Below, one piece after another: positions 1-10,026 of a stretch of DNA of 64,000 nucleotides; positions within the stretch are counted from its first letter, which is position 1; every line of letters begins with the position of its first letter. The translations under genes were made by a program, and so were the position numbers. The stretch is from Arthrobacter sp. MAHUQ-56 (GTDB taxonomy: Bacteria > Actinomycetota > Actinomycetes > Actinomycetales > Micrococcaceae), in NCBI RefSeq assembly GCF_019710585.1, contig NZ_JAIFZQ010000026.1, positions 1 through 64,000 on the forward strand. The letters run 5' to 3'. Below the pieces are notes generated by a model. It saw only the letters and a program-made list of their open reading frames with translations, was not told the origin of the DNA and searched no databases.

Positions 1-57
1 TGGAAGCGAGGACTAACGACTCGTGAAGCTGACCGGTACTAATAGGCCAACAACTTA
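1..57 (+). rRNA. 23S rRNA, 3' end (partial)
   Basis: The first bases match the conserved 3' end of bacterial 23S rRNA, including the run GACCGGTACTAATAGGCC at about 31-48. The rest of the gene lies to the left of the window. The exact mature end is judged by eye and may be off by several bases. Confidence 0.9.
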
Positions 58-241
58 CACCACACAGAAACATACAAACTCTGCTTGCGTCCACTATGTG
101 GTTCCCAACCAACAACCCCAACACCGGGTTGCACAGCCAGGAACCAACAATTGAATAACACCACTACCTGCCCCCAATCGGGCAGGGATGTTGTAACCAC
201 ACAGTCTTCCCACCCCCCTGCAAGGGGGGACGGGTACAAGG
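58..241 (+). other. 23S-5S internal transcribed spacer
   Basis: This 184-base spacer has no tRNA gene and no convincing reading frame. It carries two perfect hairpins: CCTGCCC (167-173) with GGGCAGG (180-186), and a seven-pair stem of six C plus T (213-219) with A plus six G (223-229), which sits about 12 bases before 5S. They are probably processing stems for separating 23S and 5S rRNA; that role is inferred. Confidence 0.75.
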
Positions 242-360
242 GTTACGGCGGTCATAGCGTGGGGGAAACGCCCGGTCCCATTCCGAACCCGGAAGCTAAG
301 ACCCACAGCGCCGATGGTACTGCACCCGGGAGGGTGTGGGAGAGTAGGACACCGCCGGAC
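242..360 (+). rRNA. rrf: 5S ribosomal RNA
   Basis: The segment has the typical actinobacterial 5S sequence: it begins GTTACGGCGG, contains the conserved CCCATTCCGAACCCGGAAG, and ends in ACACCGCCGGAC, which pairs with the start to close helix I. The length of about 119 bases is normal. It is the last gene of the rRNA operon and is followed directly by a strong terminator. Confidence 0.95.
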
Positions 361-375
361 ACACACCACATGGTC

Positions 376-412
376 GAGGCCCCAACCACACGGTTGGGGC
401 CTCCCACATTTA
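376..412 (+). terminator. Rho-independent terminator of the rRNA operon
   Basis: A perfect 12-bp stem GAGGCCCCAACC (376-387) / GGTTGGGGCCTC (392-403) with the four-base loop ACAC is followed by CCCACATTTA. It lies 15 bases after 5S rRNA and ends the operon. Confidence 0.9.
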
Positions 413-735
413 AAACACCACCCACCACCCACCCCACCAAACACCACCACTTCCCGACACCCTTCCCGGCAACCCGCTGGCAGGCGGCCTGATAACGCGT
501 CCCCGGGGAAGCGGCAGGACGTGATGGCGCGTTGGGGGAACCTGGCCTGGGGGACGTTTTGTGAAGATGGCCACGATGCCGTCGTCCGGGCCCGCGGTGT
601 CCCGGCGGATTTTGCGGCTCCACTAGAATTGATGAAGATGTACGGGCTTCCCAGCGCTTGATGTGGGGTCGCGTAGCAAACGAAACGAGCGGCTGCCTTT
701 GCGCCAGTGGTCGGCTCACAACAGGAGGAATCCAT
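413..735 (+). promoter_or_regulatory. Gene-free leader with probable -10 element for the TPR gene
   Basis: No gene is seen between the rRNA terminator and the start at 736. The first 70 bases are a CA/CCA-rich strip. A good -10 hexamer TAGAAT lies at 624-629, which would give an untranslated leader of about 100 bases; no clear -35 is visible. A strong ribosome site, AGGAGGAA at 723-730, precedes the ATG at 736. Confidence 0.5.
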
Positions 736-2583
736 ATGGCCGAGCACAACGGCGGCAACCGCGGCAACGACCGTGGCGCCTTCCGGGGCAACAACAACTC
801 CGGCGGGGACCCACGCGGTTTCCGTTCACGCGGGGACCGGGACGGCAACTACTCCTCCCGAGGCTCTGGCAGCGGCGGTGAGCGTAAGCCGTTCGGTGAT
901 CGTGATCGGAAGCCGTTTGGTGACCGTCCGCGCCGTGATGGCGAAGGTGAGCGTAAGCAGTTCGGTGACCGCGACCGCGCGCCCTATGGCGATCGGGACC
1001 GCAAGCCCTATGGCGACCGTCCGCGCCGTGATGGTGAAGGTGACCGCCGCGGTTTTGGCGGTGGTGAGCGTAAGCAGTTCGGTGACCGCGACCGCGCGCC
1101 CTATGGCGACCGCGACCGCAAGCCGTTCGGTGACCGTGACAAAAAGCCCTTTGGTGACCGTCCGCGCCGTGATGGTGAAGGTGAGCGCCGCGGTTTTGGC
1201 GGTGGTGAGCGTAAGCAGTTCGGTGACCGCGACCGCAAGCCCTTTGGTGACCGCGACCGTGCGCCCTATGGTGACCGCGACCGCAAGCCCTTTGGTGATC
1301 GCGACAAAAAGCCCTTTGGTGATCGTCCGCGCCGCGAGGGGGATGAGCGCCGCAGTTTCGGTGATCGTGACCGCAAGCCGTTTGGCGACCGTCCCCGCCG
1401 TGAAGGGGAAGGTGAGCGCCGCGGTTTTGCCGGCGGGAACCGCAAGCCCTTCGGCGACCGCCAGGACCGTGGACCCCGCAGTTTCGAGGGAGGCCCGTCC
1501 CGCGGTGGATCTCCCCGCGGCGAGTCCGGTCCGCGCAGCTTTGGCCGCGGCCAGGAGGAACGTCCGGCCCGTGTACCCAATGCTGCCGACCTGCGCAGCG
1601 CCAACCGCCCGGACCGCGAACGCTCGCCGGAAATCGACGAGGACGTCACAGGCAAGGAGCTTGACCGCGCCACCCAGCACCAGATCAAGACCCTCGAGGC
1701 CAAGAGCGCAGAGTGGGTGGCCCGCCACCTGGTGATGGCCGGACGGCTCATCGACGACGAACCCGAGCTCGCCTTCCAGCACGCGCTGGCTGCCAGCCGC
1801 CGTGGCGGCCGGCTTGCCGCCGTCCGCGAGGCCGTCGGACTGACTGCCTACGCGGCTGGCCACTACGGCGAAGCGCTCCGTGAGTTCCGCACCTTCCGCC
1901 GTATCAGCGGTTCCAACGTGCACCTCCCTGTCATGGCGGACTGCGAGCGTGGCCTCGGACGGCCCGACCGTGCACTCGATGTTGCCCGCTCGGAAGAGGC
2001 CCAGGACCTCGATGCACCCGGCAAGGTGGAGCTTGCCATGGTGGCCGCGGGGGCCCGCACGGACCTCGGCCAGCTGGACGCCGCCGTGGCGGAACTCGAA
2101 ATCCCGCAGCTGGACATCAACCGCGCGTTCTCATACAGCCCGCGCCTGTTCCGTGCCTACGCCGACGCGCTCAAGGCCGCAGGCCGTGAAGCCGAGGCTG
2201 AGAAGTGGAGCCGGCAGGCAGTGGTAGCCGAGAACGCCCTGGGACAGGGTGTGGACGAGGAACCTGAAATCATCGACCTTGGCTGGGACGAGGAAGAAGA
2301 GGCCCGCGAAGAGGCCGAACGCCGCAGGATGCTGGAGCGCGCGTCCAAGGCCTCCGCGGCAGGGGCTTCCGAAGCACCTGCCGCCGAAGCGCCTGCCGCC
2401 GAAGCAACCCGTGCCACCGAAGCGAAGGCTGCCCAGGACAGCAACCTCGATGACCAGGACGCCGACTACTTCGTCTCCGATGATGCAGAATCGGACGAGG
2501 ACTCGGTGGGAGACGACGAGCTTGAATCCCAGCTGGATGAAGAGTCCACTACGGGCAACGGCCAGGACACCAGGGAAGACTGA
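736..2583 (+). CDS. TPR protein with long GDR-repeat disordered N-terminus
   Basis: A 615-residue protein of unknown function; its place before the HAD, TlyA and NAD kinase genes matches Rv1691 of M. tuberculosis. Residues about 1-300 are low complexity, rich in G, R, D and K. Residues about 49-242 contain 17 copies of the core [F/Y]GDR in units such as RKPFGDRD and RAPYGDRD. Residues about 300-500 are helical with TPR-like patterns (AVGLTAYAAGHYGEALREF). The last 110 residues are strongly acidic. The start at 736 was chosen for its AGGAGGAA ribosome site; an upstream in-frame start at 658 lacks one. The basic arm suggests RNA or ribosome binding, but that is inference. No signal peptide or membrane segment is seen. 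Confidence 0.85.
   Translation: MAEHNGGNRGNDRGAFRGNNNSGGDPRGFRSRGDRDGNYSSRGSGSGGERKPFGDRDRKPFGDRPRRDGEGERKQFGDRDRAPYGDRDRKPYGDRPRRDGEGDRRGFGGGERKQFGDRDRAPYGDRDRKPFGDRDKKPFGDRPRRDGEGERRGFGGGERKQFGDRDRKPFGDRDRAPYGDRDRKPFGDRDKKPFGDRPRREGDERRSFGDRDRKPFGDRPRREGEGERRGFAGGNRKPFGDRQDRGPRSFEGGPSRGGSPRGESGPRSFGRGQEERPARVPNAADLRSANRPDRERSPEIDEDVTGKELDRATQHQIKTLEAKSAEWVARHLVMAGRLIDDEPELAFQHALAASRRGGRLAAVREAVGLTAYAAGHYGEALREFRTFRRISGSNVHLPVMADCERGLGRPDRALDVARSEEAQDLDAPGKVELAMVAAGARTDLGQLDAAVAELEIPQLDINRAFSYSPRLFRAYADALKAAGREAEAEKWSRQAVVAENALGQGVDEEPEIIDLGWDEEEEAREEAERRRMLERASKASAAGASEAPAAEAPAAEATRATEAKAAQDSNLDDQDADYFVSDDAESDEDSVGDDELESQLDEESTTGNGQDTRED
880..1470 (+). repeat. Intragenic tandem repeats coding [FY]GDR units
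   Basis: Imperfect direct repeats of about 24-27 bases, in longer blocks of about 130 bases, encode units such as GERKQFGDRDR. Codons vary between copies (GGTGAC, GGCGAC, GGTGAT) while the peptide is kept, so the repeat appears to be selected at protein level. Confidence 0.85.
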
Positions 2584-2589
2584 CAACGG

Positions 2590-3579
2590 ATGAGTGAAGT
2601 TTCCCTGGTATCGCGCTTCGACGCGCTCCTCGCGGACCTGGACGGCGTGGTTTACGCCGGCCCGCACGCCATCCCCGGAGCAATTGAGTCGCTCACGCAG
2701 CTTTCAGGGTTGGGCATCGGGCTGGGTTATGTAACGAACAACGCCTCCCGGTCGCCGGCAGAAGTTGCTGCCCATCTCCGCGAGCTGGGCGCGCCGGCAG
2801 AGGACAACCAGGTGGTGAGCTCCTCGCAGGCAGCGGCGGACCTGCTGGCCTCGCTGTTGGCTCCCGGCTCCAGGATCCTCATCACCGGCAGCCCGGCTCT
2901 TGCCCGGGAAATCGAGTTGGTGGGCCTGGTGCCGGTGGGCAGCCAGGACGAGGAGCCCGTGGCCGTGGTCCAGGGGTTCAACCCGGCCATCGGCTGGAAG
3001 GACCTTGCCGAAGCCACCTACGTGGTCAACGCCGGTGCGCTCTGGGTAGCCACCAACACGGACATGTCCATCCCGCAGGCACGCGGGATCGCCCCGGGCA
3101 ACGGCACCCTTGTGGCCGCCGTGGCTGCGGCCACCGGCCAGCAGCCCAGGGTGGCAGGCAAGCCCGAGGCCCCGCTCTTCCACTCAGCCGCCAAGCGTCT
3201 CGGCGCCGAGCGGCCCTTGGTGGTTGGCGACCGCCTGGACACTGACATCCTGGGCGGCAACAACGCCGGCTTTGCCACCGTCGCCGTCCTGACCGGCGTC
3301 GACACGCGCGAGACCATCCTGGCGGCCCGGGCTGCAGAACGTCCGGACTACATCATCGGCTCGCTGACCGACCTGCACCGCCCCTACCCGGACGTGACGC
3401 ACGACGACGGCACGTACACCTGCGGCAACGCGACGGCACGGGTGGCCAACGGAGCTGTGGGCGTCATTGGCAGCAGGGACGACTTGGATTCCTGGCGGGC
3501 GGCCTGCGCTGCGTGGTGGGCAGCCACCCCCGGCGCCGCAACGGCAAAAGCGCCCAAACTGGCCTGGCTGGATCACTAG
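2590..3579 (+). CDS. HAD-IIA family sugar-phosphatase-like hydrolase
   Basis: 329 residues of the NagD/PGP-like branch of the HAD superfamily. Motif I is DLDGVVYAG with D16 and D18 as nucleophile and acid/base; VTNNASRSP follows at about 50, KPEAPLFHSA carries the conserved lysine, and VVGDRLDTDILGGNNAG is the metal-binding motif. Family members hydrolyse phosphate esters in the cytosol; the substrate cannot be read from sequence. The gene begins 7 bases after the TPR gene and is the Rv1692 position in the conserved block. The ribosome site is weak, so translational coupling is likely. Confidence 0.88.
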   Translation: MSEVSLVSRFDALLADLDGVVYAGPHAIPGAIESLTQLSGLGIGLGYVTNNASRSPAEVAAHLRELGAPAEDNQVVSSSQAAADLLASLLAPGSRILITGSPALAREIELVGLVPVGSQDEEPVAVVQGFNPAIGWKDLAEATYVVNAGALWVATNTDMSIPQARGIAPGNGTLVAAVAAATGQQPRVAGKPEAPLFHSAAKRLGAERPLVVGDRLDTDILGGNNAGFATVAVLTGVDTRETILAARAAERPDYIIGSLTDLHRPYPDVTHDDGTYTCGNATARVANGAVGVIGSRDDLDSWRAACAAWWAATPGAATAKAPKLAWLDH

Positions 3580-3588
3580 ACTGGTCGG

Positions 3589-3840
3589 ATGACTGAGCTG
3601 AGCACCGACGACGGACCTGCGGCTGTCCAGCCCTCCCCGGACTGGCCTGCCAGCCAAAAGGAAGTAGCGGACCCCTTGGTGCAGCGCGCGCTGGACCACC
3701 TGGAGACACTGCCGCAGGCCCCGGCGTCGGAGCACGAAGCGGTGTACAACATGCTCCACGACGAACTGCTGGCAGCCCTCAACGAGGACCCCGCCGGCAG
3801 CGGTCCCGAAGCAGATCACCCCACGGGCGGTGCAGGCTGA
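3589..3840 (+). CDS. Small conserved hypothetical protein (Rv1693 position)
   Basis: 83 residues, acidic and soluble-looking, with no membrane segment or recognised motif. It starts 9 bases after the HAD gene, and its stop TGA overlaps the ATG of tlyA by one base, so it is probably co-translated with its neighbours. The middle segment (DPLVQRALDHLETLPQAPASEHEAVYNMLHDEL) looks like two amphipathic helices; the ends look disordered. A small gene in the same place in mycobacteria supports it being real. Function unknown. Confidence 0.75.
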   Translation: MTELSTDDGPAAVQPSPDWPASQKEVADPLVQRALDHLETLPQAPASEHEAVYNMLHDELLAALNEDPAGSGPEADHPTGGAG

Positions 3841-4655
3841 TGGCAGTGCGCCTCGACCAGGCACTGGTTGCCCGCGGGCTGGCGCGGTCACGCACGCACG
3901 CGGCCTCGCTGATCGCCGACGGCAAGGTCAGCTCCGGCGGCCAGGTCCTCGCCAAGGCGTCCCTTCAGGTTGATGACTCGAGGGATCTCGCCGTGGAACA
4001 TGATGACCGGGACACCTACGCCAGCCGTGCAGGGCACAAGCTGGCCGGTGCCCTCGACGCCTTCCCCGAGGTCTCGGCCCACGGCAAAAGGTGCCTCGAC
4101 GCAGGTGCCTCCACCGGGGGTTTCACCGACGTCCTCCTGCGCCGCGGCGCGGCACACGTGGTGGCGGTCGACGTCGGGCACGGCCAGCTGGTGCCGCACC
4201 TGCGCGAGGATGCCCGCGTGGAGGTCCACGAGGGCATGAACGTCCGGTACATGGCTCCGGAGGACATCGGCGGCCCGGCCGCCCTGACCGTCGCCGACCT
4301 GTCCTTCATCTCCCTCACCCTGGTGGTGCAGCCGCTGGCGCACTGCACCGAACCCGGCGGCGACCTGGTCCTGATGGTCAAGCCGCAGTTCGAAATCGGC
4401 AAGGACCGCCTGGGCCGCACCGGCGTGGTCACCTCGGAACGGGAACGCCGGATGGCCGTGGAGAAAGTCGCCGCGGCAGCGCTCAACGCCGGGCTGGACC
4501 TGTGCGGACTGGCGGTGAGTCCGCTGCCGGGCCAGGACGGAAACGTCGAATACTTCCTGTGGATAAGACGCAGGATCAGCAAAGACTTGCCTAAGATCGA
4601 AGAGCGGGAGGCAGCAGTGGCTGCCTTGCTCGGACAAATCTTGCCGAAACACTAG
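3840..4655 (+). CDS. tlyA: TlyA family 2'-O-methyltransferase
   Basis: 271 residues. An S4 RNA-binding domain covers about 2-55 (RLDQALVARGLARSRTHAASL), followed by the YASRAGHKLAGAL linker and an FtsJ-like methyltransferase fold with the SAM motif DAGASTGGFTD at 87-97. TlyA enzymes methylate 2'-OH of cytidines in 16S and 23S rRNA (C1409 and C1920 in mycobacteria), and loss causes capreomycin resistance. Older annotations call it hemolysin. ATG overlaps the preceding TGA by one base. Confidence 0.93.
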   Translation: MAVRLDQALVARGLARSRTHAASLIADGKVSSGGQVLAKASLQVDDSRDLAVEHDDRDTYASRAGHKLAGALDAFPEVSAHGKRCLDAGASTGGFTDVLLRRGAAHVVAVDVGHGQLVPHLREDARVEVHEGMNVRYMAPEDIGGPAALTVADLSFISLTLVVQPLAHCTEPGGDLVLMVKPQFEIGKDRLGRTGVVTSERERRMAVEKVAAAALNAGLDLCGLAVSPLPGQDGNVEYFLWIRRRISKDLPKIEEREAAVAALLGQILPKH

Positions 4656-4668
4656 AGAGCGGAACCTG

Positions 4669-5694
4669 ATGAGCAGGCGTGTACTGGTCCTCGCCCACAC
4701 TGGCCGCGAGGAGTCCTTGAAGGCCGCCTGGGAAGCCTGCGCCCTGCTGCATGGATCAGGAATGGTCCCTGTGATGCAGGAATCCGAGCTGGCGGACATG
4801 GAACGGTTCTTCGGGCACCTCGCCCAGCCGGTGGAGGTGCTGCACGACCATGTCCAGCTTCCCGACGTCGAACTCGTCATGGTCCTCGGCGGTGACGGCA
4901 CCATTCTCCGGGCCGCAGAGCTGGTCCGCGAGGTGGACGTCCCGCTGCTGGGCGTCAACCTCGGCCACGTCGGATTCCTTGCCGAAAGCGAGCGGGCCGA
5001 CCTCGCCCAGACCGTCGAATGGGTGGCGAGCCGCGAGTACACGGTGGAAGAACGCATGACCATCGACGTCCAGGTATGGGTCCGCGGCCAGAAAATCTGG
5101 CACACCTGGGCACTGAACGAGGCCGCCATCGAGAAGGCCAACCGGGAGCGGATGCTCGAAGTGGTCACCGAAGTGGACGAACGCCCACTGACCTCCTTCG
5201 GCTCTGACGGCATCGTGCTGGCCACCCCCACAGGGTCAACCGCCTACGCCTTCTCCGCCGGCGGCCCCGTGGTGTGGCCCGAGGTGGAAGCCCTGGTGAT
5301 CGTGCCGATCAGCGCCCACGCGCTCTTTGCCAAACCGCTGGTCGTCTCACCCCGCTCAAAGCTGGCCGTGGAGGTCCTGGGCCGGACCGATGCCCAGGGG
5401 GTGCTCTGGTGCGACGGCAGGCGCTCCGTGGACCTGCCGCCCGGCGCGCGCGTCGAAGTCACTAAATCGGCCAACCCCGTGCGCCTCGCGAGGACCCACC
5501 AGACCCCGTTCTCCGCCCGCCTGGTCCGCAAGTTCCAGCTCCCCATCCATGGCTGGCGCGGGCCGGTGCCCAAGTCCGATGCCATCCACACCGGTCCCAT
5601 CCCCATCGTGCGGACACCCCGGCCCATGCCCCCGCTGCAGGTTCCGCAGCCGGGAAACCCCGATCCCGATCCCGATCCCTCGACTGCAAAGTGA
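4669..5694 (+). CDS. nadK: NAD kinase
   Basis: 341 residues. NAD kinase makes NADP from NAD and ATP or polyphosphate. The catalytic GGDGT motif is at 74-78, with the second conserved region ATPTGSTAYAFSAGGPVV at about 185 and the NE motif in WALNEAAIEK. The C-terminal 40 residues are proline-rich and end in a short (Asp-Pro) run encoded by GATCCC hexamers at 5660-5679; this tail is longer than the usual core. It lies between tlyA and recN, the normal actinobacterial order. Confidence 0.94.
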   Translation: MSRRVLVLAHTGREESLKAAWEACALLHGSGMVPVMQESELADMERFFGHLAQPVEVLHDHVQLPDVELVMVLGGDGTILRAAELVREVDVPLLGVNLGHVGFLAESERADLAQTVEWVASREYTVEERMTIDVQVWVRGQKIWHTWALNEAAIEKANRERMLEVVTEVDERPLTSFGSDGIVLATPTGSTAYAFSAGGPVVWPEVEALVIVPISAHALFAKPLVVSPRSKLAVEVLGRTDAQGVLWCDGRRSVDLPPGARVEVTKSANPVRLARTHQTPFSARLVRKFQLPIHGWRGPVPKSDAIHTGPIPIVRTPRPMPPLQVPQPGNPDPDPDPSTAK

Positions 5695-5698
5695 AGTC

Positions 5699-7438
5699 AT
5701 GCTTGAAGAACTGAGAATCCGCGATCTTGGCGTCATTACCGACGCGACGCTCCCGCTGGGGCCGGGCCTGAGCGTGGTGACCGGTGAAACCGGTGCCGGC
5801 AAGACCATGGTGGTTACCGCCGTCGGCCTGCTGCTCGGTGCCCGCTCTGACGCCGGCGCGGTGCGGAGCGGGGCGAAGAGTGCCACCGCGGAGGCCGTGC
5901 TCAAGCTCGACGCCGGACATCCCGCCGTCGCCCGTGCCCTGGACGCCGGCGCCGAGGCAGAGGAGTTCGACGGCGGCGCGGAGCTGATCCTCGCCCGGCG
6001 CCTGGGCGCCGACGGCCGGAGCCGTGCCTTCCTGGGCGGGCGCGCCGCCCCCGTGGGCGTCCTCGCCGAGATCGGCGAATCCCTGGTGGTGGTCCACGGC
6101 CAGTCGGACCAGATCCGGCTCAAGGGGGCGGCCGCCCAGCGCGGAGCCCTGGACAAGTTCGCCGGCGAAACCCTGGCCGGCCCGCTGGCCGCCTACCAGG
6201 ACCTCTTCAGCCACTGGAAGTCCAGCCAGGCGGAACTGGACACCCTGCGCAGCGCGGCACGGGACAGGCTCCGCGAAGCCGAATCCCTCGAAGCAGCCCT
6301 CGCCGAGATCGACGCGGTGGACCCGCAGCCGGGGGAGGACGAGCTGCTGAAGGCCGAAGCCGTGAAGCTCGCCAACGTCGAGGAACTGAGGATCGCCGCC
6401 AGCACGGCGCACCAGGCGCTGATCGCGGAGGACTTCGGCGAAGCGGGCGACGCCACCACCATGGTGGACACCGCGAAGCGCACTCTGGAGCATGTGGCCG
6501 AACACGATGCCGAGCTGGGTTCCGCCGCTGCGCGGCTGGCAGAAGTCGGCTTCCTGCTCAATGACATCGCCACCGACCTGGCGAGCTACCAGGCGGGGCT
6601 GGACACCGAAGGCCCGGAACGCCTCGCCGAAATCGAGGACCGCCGGGCGGCCCTGGCCAAACTTGTACGCAAGTACGCTCCCACCATCGACGAAGTGCTG
6701 GTGTGGGCGGAAACCGCCCGGGTCCGCTACGACGAACTGCAGGACGATTCCTCGCGGATCGAGGCGCTGGACGCCGAGGTGGAGCGCGCCGCGGCCGAAC
6801 TGACCAAGCAGGCGGCCGCCATCAGTAAGATCCGGGCCAAGGCAGCGAAGGACCTGTCCGCCCGCGTGAGTGCCGAACTGAAGGCCCTGGCGATGTCGGA
6901 CGCCACGCTGGTCATCAACATCGAGCCGGCCGGCCAGCTGGGACCGCACGGTGCCGACGAGATCTCCTTCCTGCTGCAGCCGCACTCCGGCGCGCCGGCC
7001 CGGCCCCTGGGCAAGGGCGCGTCCGGCGGTGAACTCTCCCGCGTCATGCTCGCCATCGAGGTGGTGCTGGCAGCCGTGGATCCCGTCCCCACCTTCGTCT
7101 TCGATGAGGTGGACGCGGGCGTTGGCGGCCGCGCCGCCGTCGAGATCGGCCGCCGCCTGGCCATGCTGGCCCGCCACGTCCAGGTCCTGGTGGTCACGCA
7201 CCTGCCGCAGGTGGCTGCCTTTGCGGACCAGCACATCACCGTCACCAAGACATCCGTCCGGGGAGCCGACGGCGGCACCGCCACCGGGTTTACGTCCAGT
7301 GATGTTCGCCTCCTGGACGGGGCGGAACGCGTCCGCGAACTGGCCCGCATGCTGGCCGGGCAGGAGGACTCGGAGTCGGCGCAGGCGCACGCCCAGGAAC
7401 TGCTGGATGACGCGAAACTCCTGCCACAGCGGGCCTGA
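5699..7438 (+). CDS. recN: DNA repair protein RecN
   Basis: 579 residues, an SMC-like ATPase that acts at double-strand breaks. Walker A GETGAGKT is at 29-36, a central coiled coil covers about 150-370, and the ABC signature SGGELSRVMLAIE and Walker B TFVFDEVDAGVGG are in the C-terminal half. The ATG at 5699 lies 4 bases after the nadK stop and gives the canonical start MLEELRIRDLGVI; a longer frame upstream overlaps nadK and is rejected. No LexA-type box is visible. Confidence 0.94.
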   Translation: MLEELRIRDLGVITDATLPLGPGLSVVTGETGAGKTMVVTAVGLLLGARSDAGAVRSGAKSATAEAVLKLDAGHPAVARALDAGAEAEEFDGGAELILARRLGADGRSRAFLGGRAAPVGVLAEIGESLVVVHGQSDQIRLKGAAAQRGALDKFAGETLAGPLAAYQDLFSHWKSSQAELDTLRSAARDRLREAESLEAALAEIDAVDPQPGEDELLKAEAVKLANVEELRIAASTAHQALIAEDFGEAGDATTMVDTAKRTLEHVAEHDAELGSAAARLAEVGFLLNDIATDLASYQAGLDTEGPERLAEIEDRRAALAKLVRKYAPTIDEVLVWAETARVRYDELQDDSSRIEALDAEVERAAAELTKQAAAISKIRAKAAKDLSARVSAELKALAMSDATLVINIEPAGQLGPHGADEISFLLQPHSGAPARPLGKGASGGELSRVMLAIEVVLAAVDPVPTFVFDEVDAGVGGRAAVEIGRRLAMLARHVQVLVVTHLPQVAAFADQHITVTKTSVRGADGGTATGFTSSDVRLLDGAERVRELARMLAGQEDSESAQAHAQELLDDAKLLPQRA

Positions 7439-7553
7439 AGGGCGAAAGCCGGAAGGCCCAAGGCGGGGAATACCCCTTGAATAAACAGGCCGTGGACCAG
7501 CAGACTGGAACGCTTGGGAACCCGTCCCTCCCGATCCGTGGAAGGCTCAATTG

Positions 7554-9341
<1,788 letters not shown>

Positions 9342-9366
9342 TCAATAGAACAAAAAGGACGGCGCT

Positions 9367-10026
9367 ATGCCTGGTACACACGAAGCCACCCCTGCCAAAC
9401 AGGTTTCGGATGCACCAAGCCCGCGCCGTCTTTTGTCTACCGAGAAGGTGTACCAGGGCCGGATCTGGGACGTGGTGAGCGATACGTTCCAGCTCTCCGA
9501 CTCGGGCGACGCCCTGACCCGGGACTACATCGACCATCCCGGGGCGGTGGCAGTGCTGCCCATGAACGACGAGGACCAGATCCTCCTCCTGAAGCAGTAC
9601 CGGCATCCGGTGGGCATGGACCTTTGGGAGGTCCCGGCAGGCCTGCTCGACGTCGAAGGCGAAGATTTCGTGGTGGGGGCTGCCCGAGAGCTGGCTGAGG
9701 AAGCAGACCTTGCGGCAGGTACGTGGAACGTGCTGGCCGACGTCTTCAACTCCCCGGGCTCCTCCAGCGAAGCCATCCGGATCTACCTTGCCCGCGACCT
9801 TACCGAAGTACCGCACCACGAACGGCACGAACGTACGGACGAAGAAGCCGAAATCGAGTTCCACTGGATCAGCCTGGACGACGCCGTGGCCTCGGTCCTG
9901 GCCGGCCGCCTGCACAACCCGTCCGCCGTCGTCGGAATCCTCGCCGCCGCCGCCGCCCGCGCAGGCAACTATGAAGGCCTCCGCCCCGCGGACGCCCCCT
10001 GGCCCGCACGCCCCAGCCAGCGCTGA
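9367..10026 (+). CDS. Nudix hydrolase, ADP-ribose pyrophosphatase type
   Basis: 219 residues. The Nudix box is PAGLLDVEGEDF..ARELAEEADL at about 97-123, with the REL-AEE metal-binding core; the G-to-E spacing is one longer than the textbook pattern, which I recall is common in ADP-ribose pyrophosphatases. The N-terminal motif RIWDVVSDTFQL and the proline-containing EVPAGLLD fit that subfamily and the Rv1700 position after pyrG. It starts 25 bases after pyrG with AAAAGGA before the ATG and overlaps xerD by one base. Confidence 0.88.
   Translation: MPGTHEATPAKQVSDAPSPRRLLSTEKVYQGRIWDVVSDTFQLSDSGDALTRDYIDHPGAVAVLPMNDEDQILLLKQYRHPVGMDLWEVPAGLLDVEGEDFVVGAARELAEEADLAAGTWNVLADVFNSPGSSSEAIRIYLARDLTEVPHHERHERTDEEAEIEFHWISLDDAVASVLAGRLHNPSAVVGILAAAAARAGNYEGLRPADAPWPARPSQR

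Noticed and set aside
880..1470. Possible CRISPR array.
   Set aside because: Repeat units vary in length and sequence, have no unique spacers, stay in frame and encode a regular peptide; no cas genes are near.
7439..7553. Terminator between recN and pyrG.
   Set aside because: Only a short bulged GGGG/CCCC dyad without a U-tract is visible.
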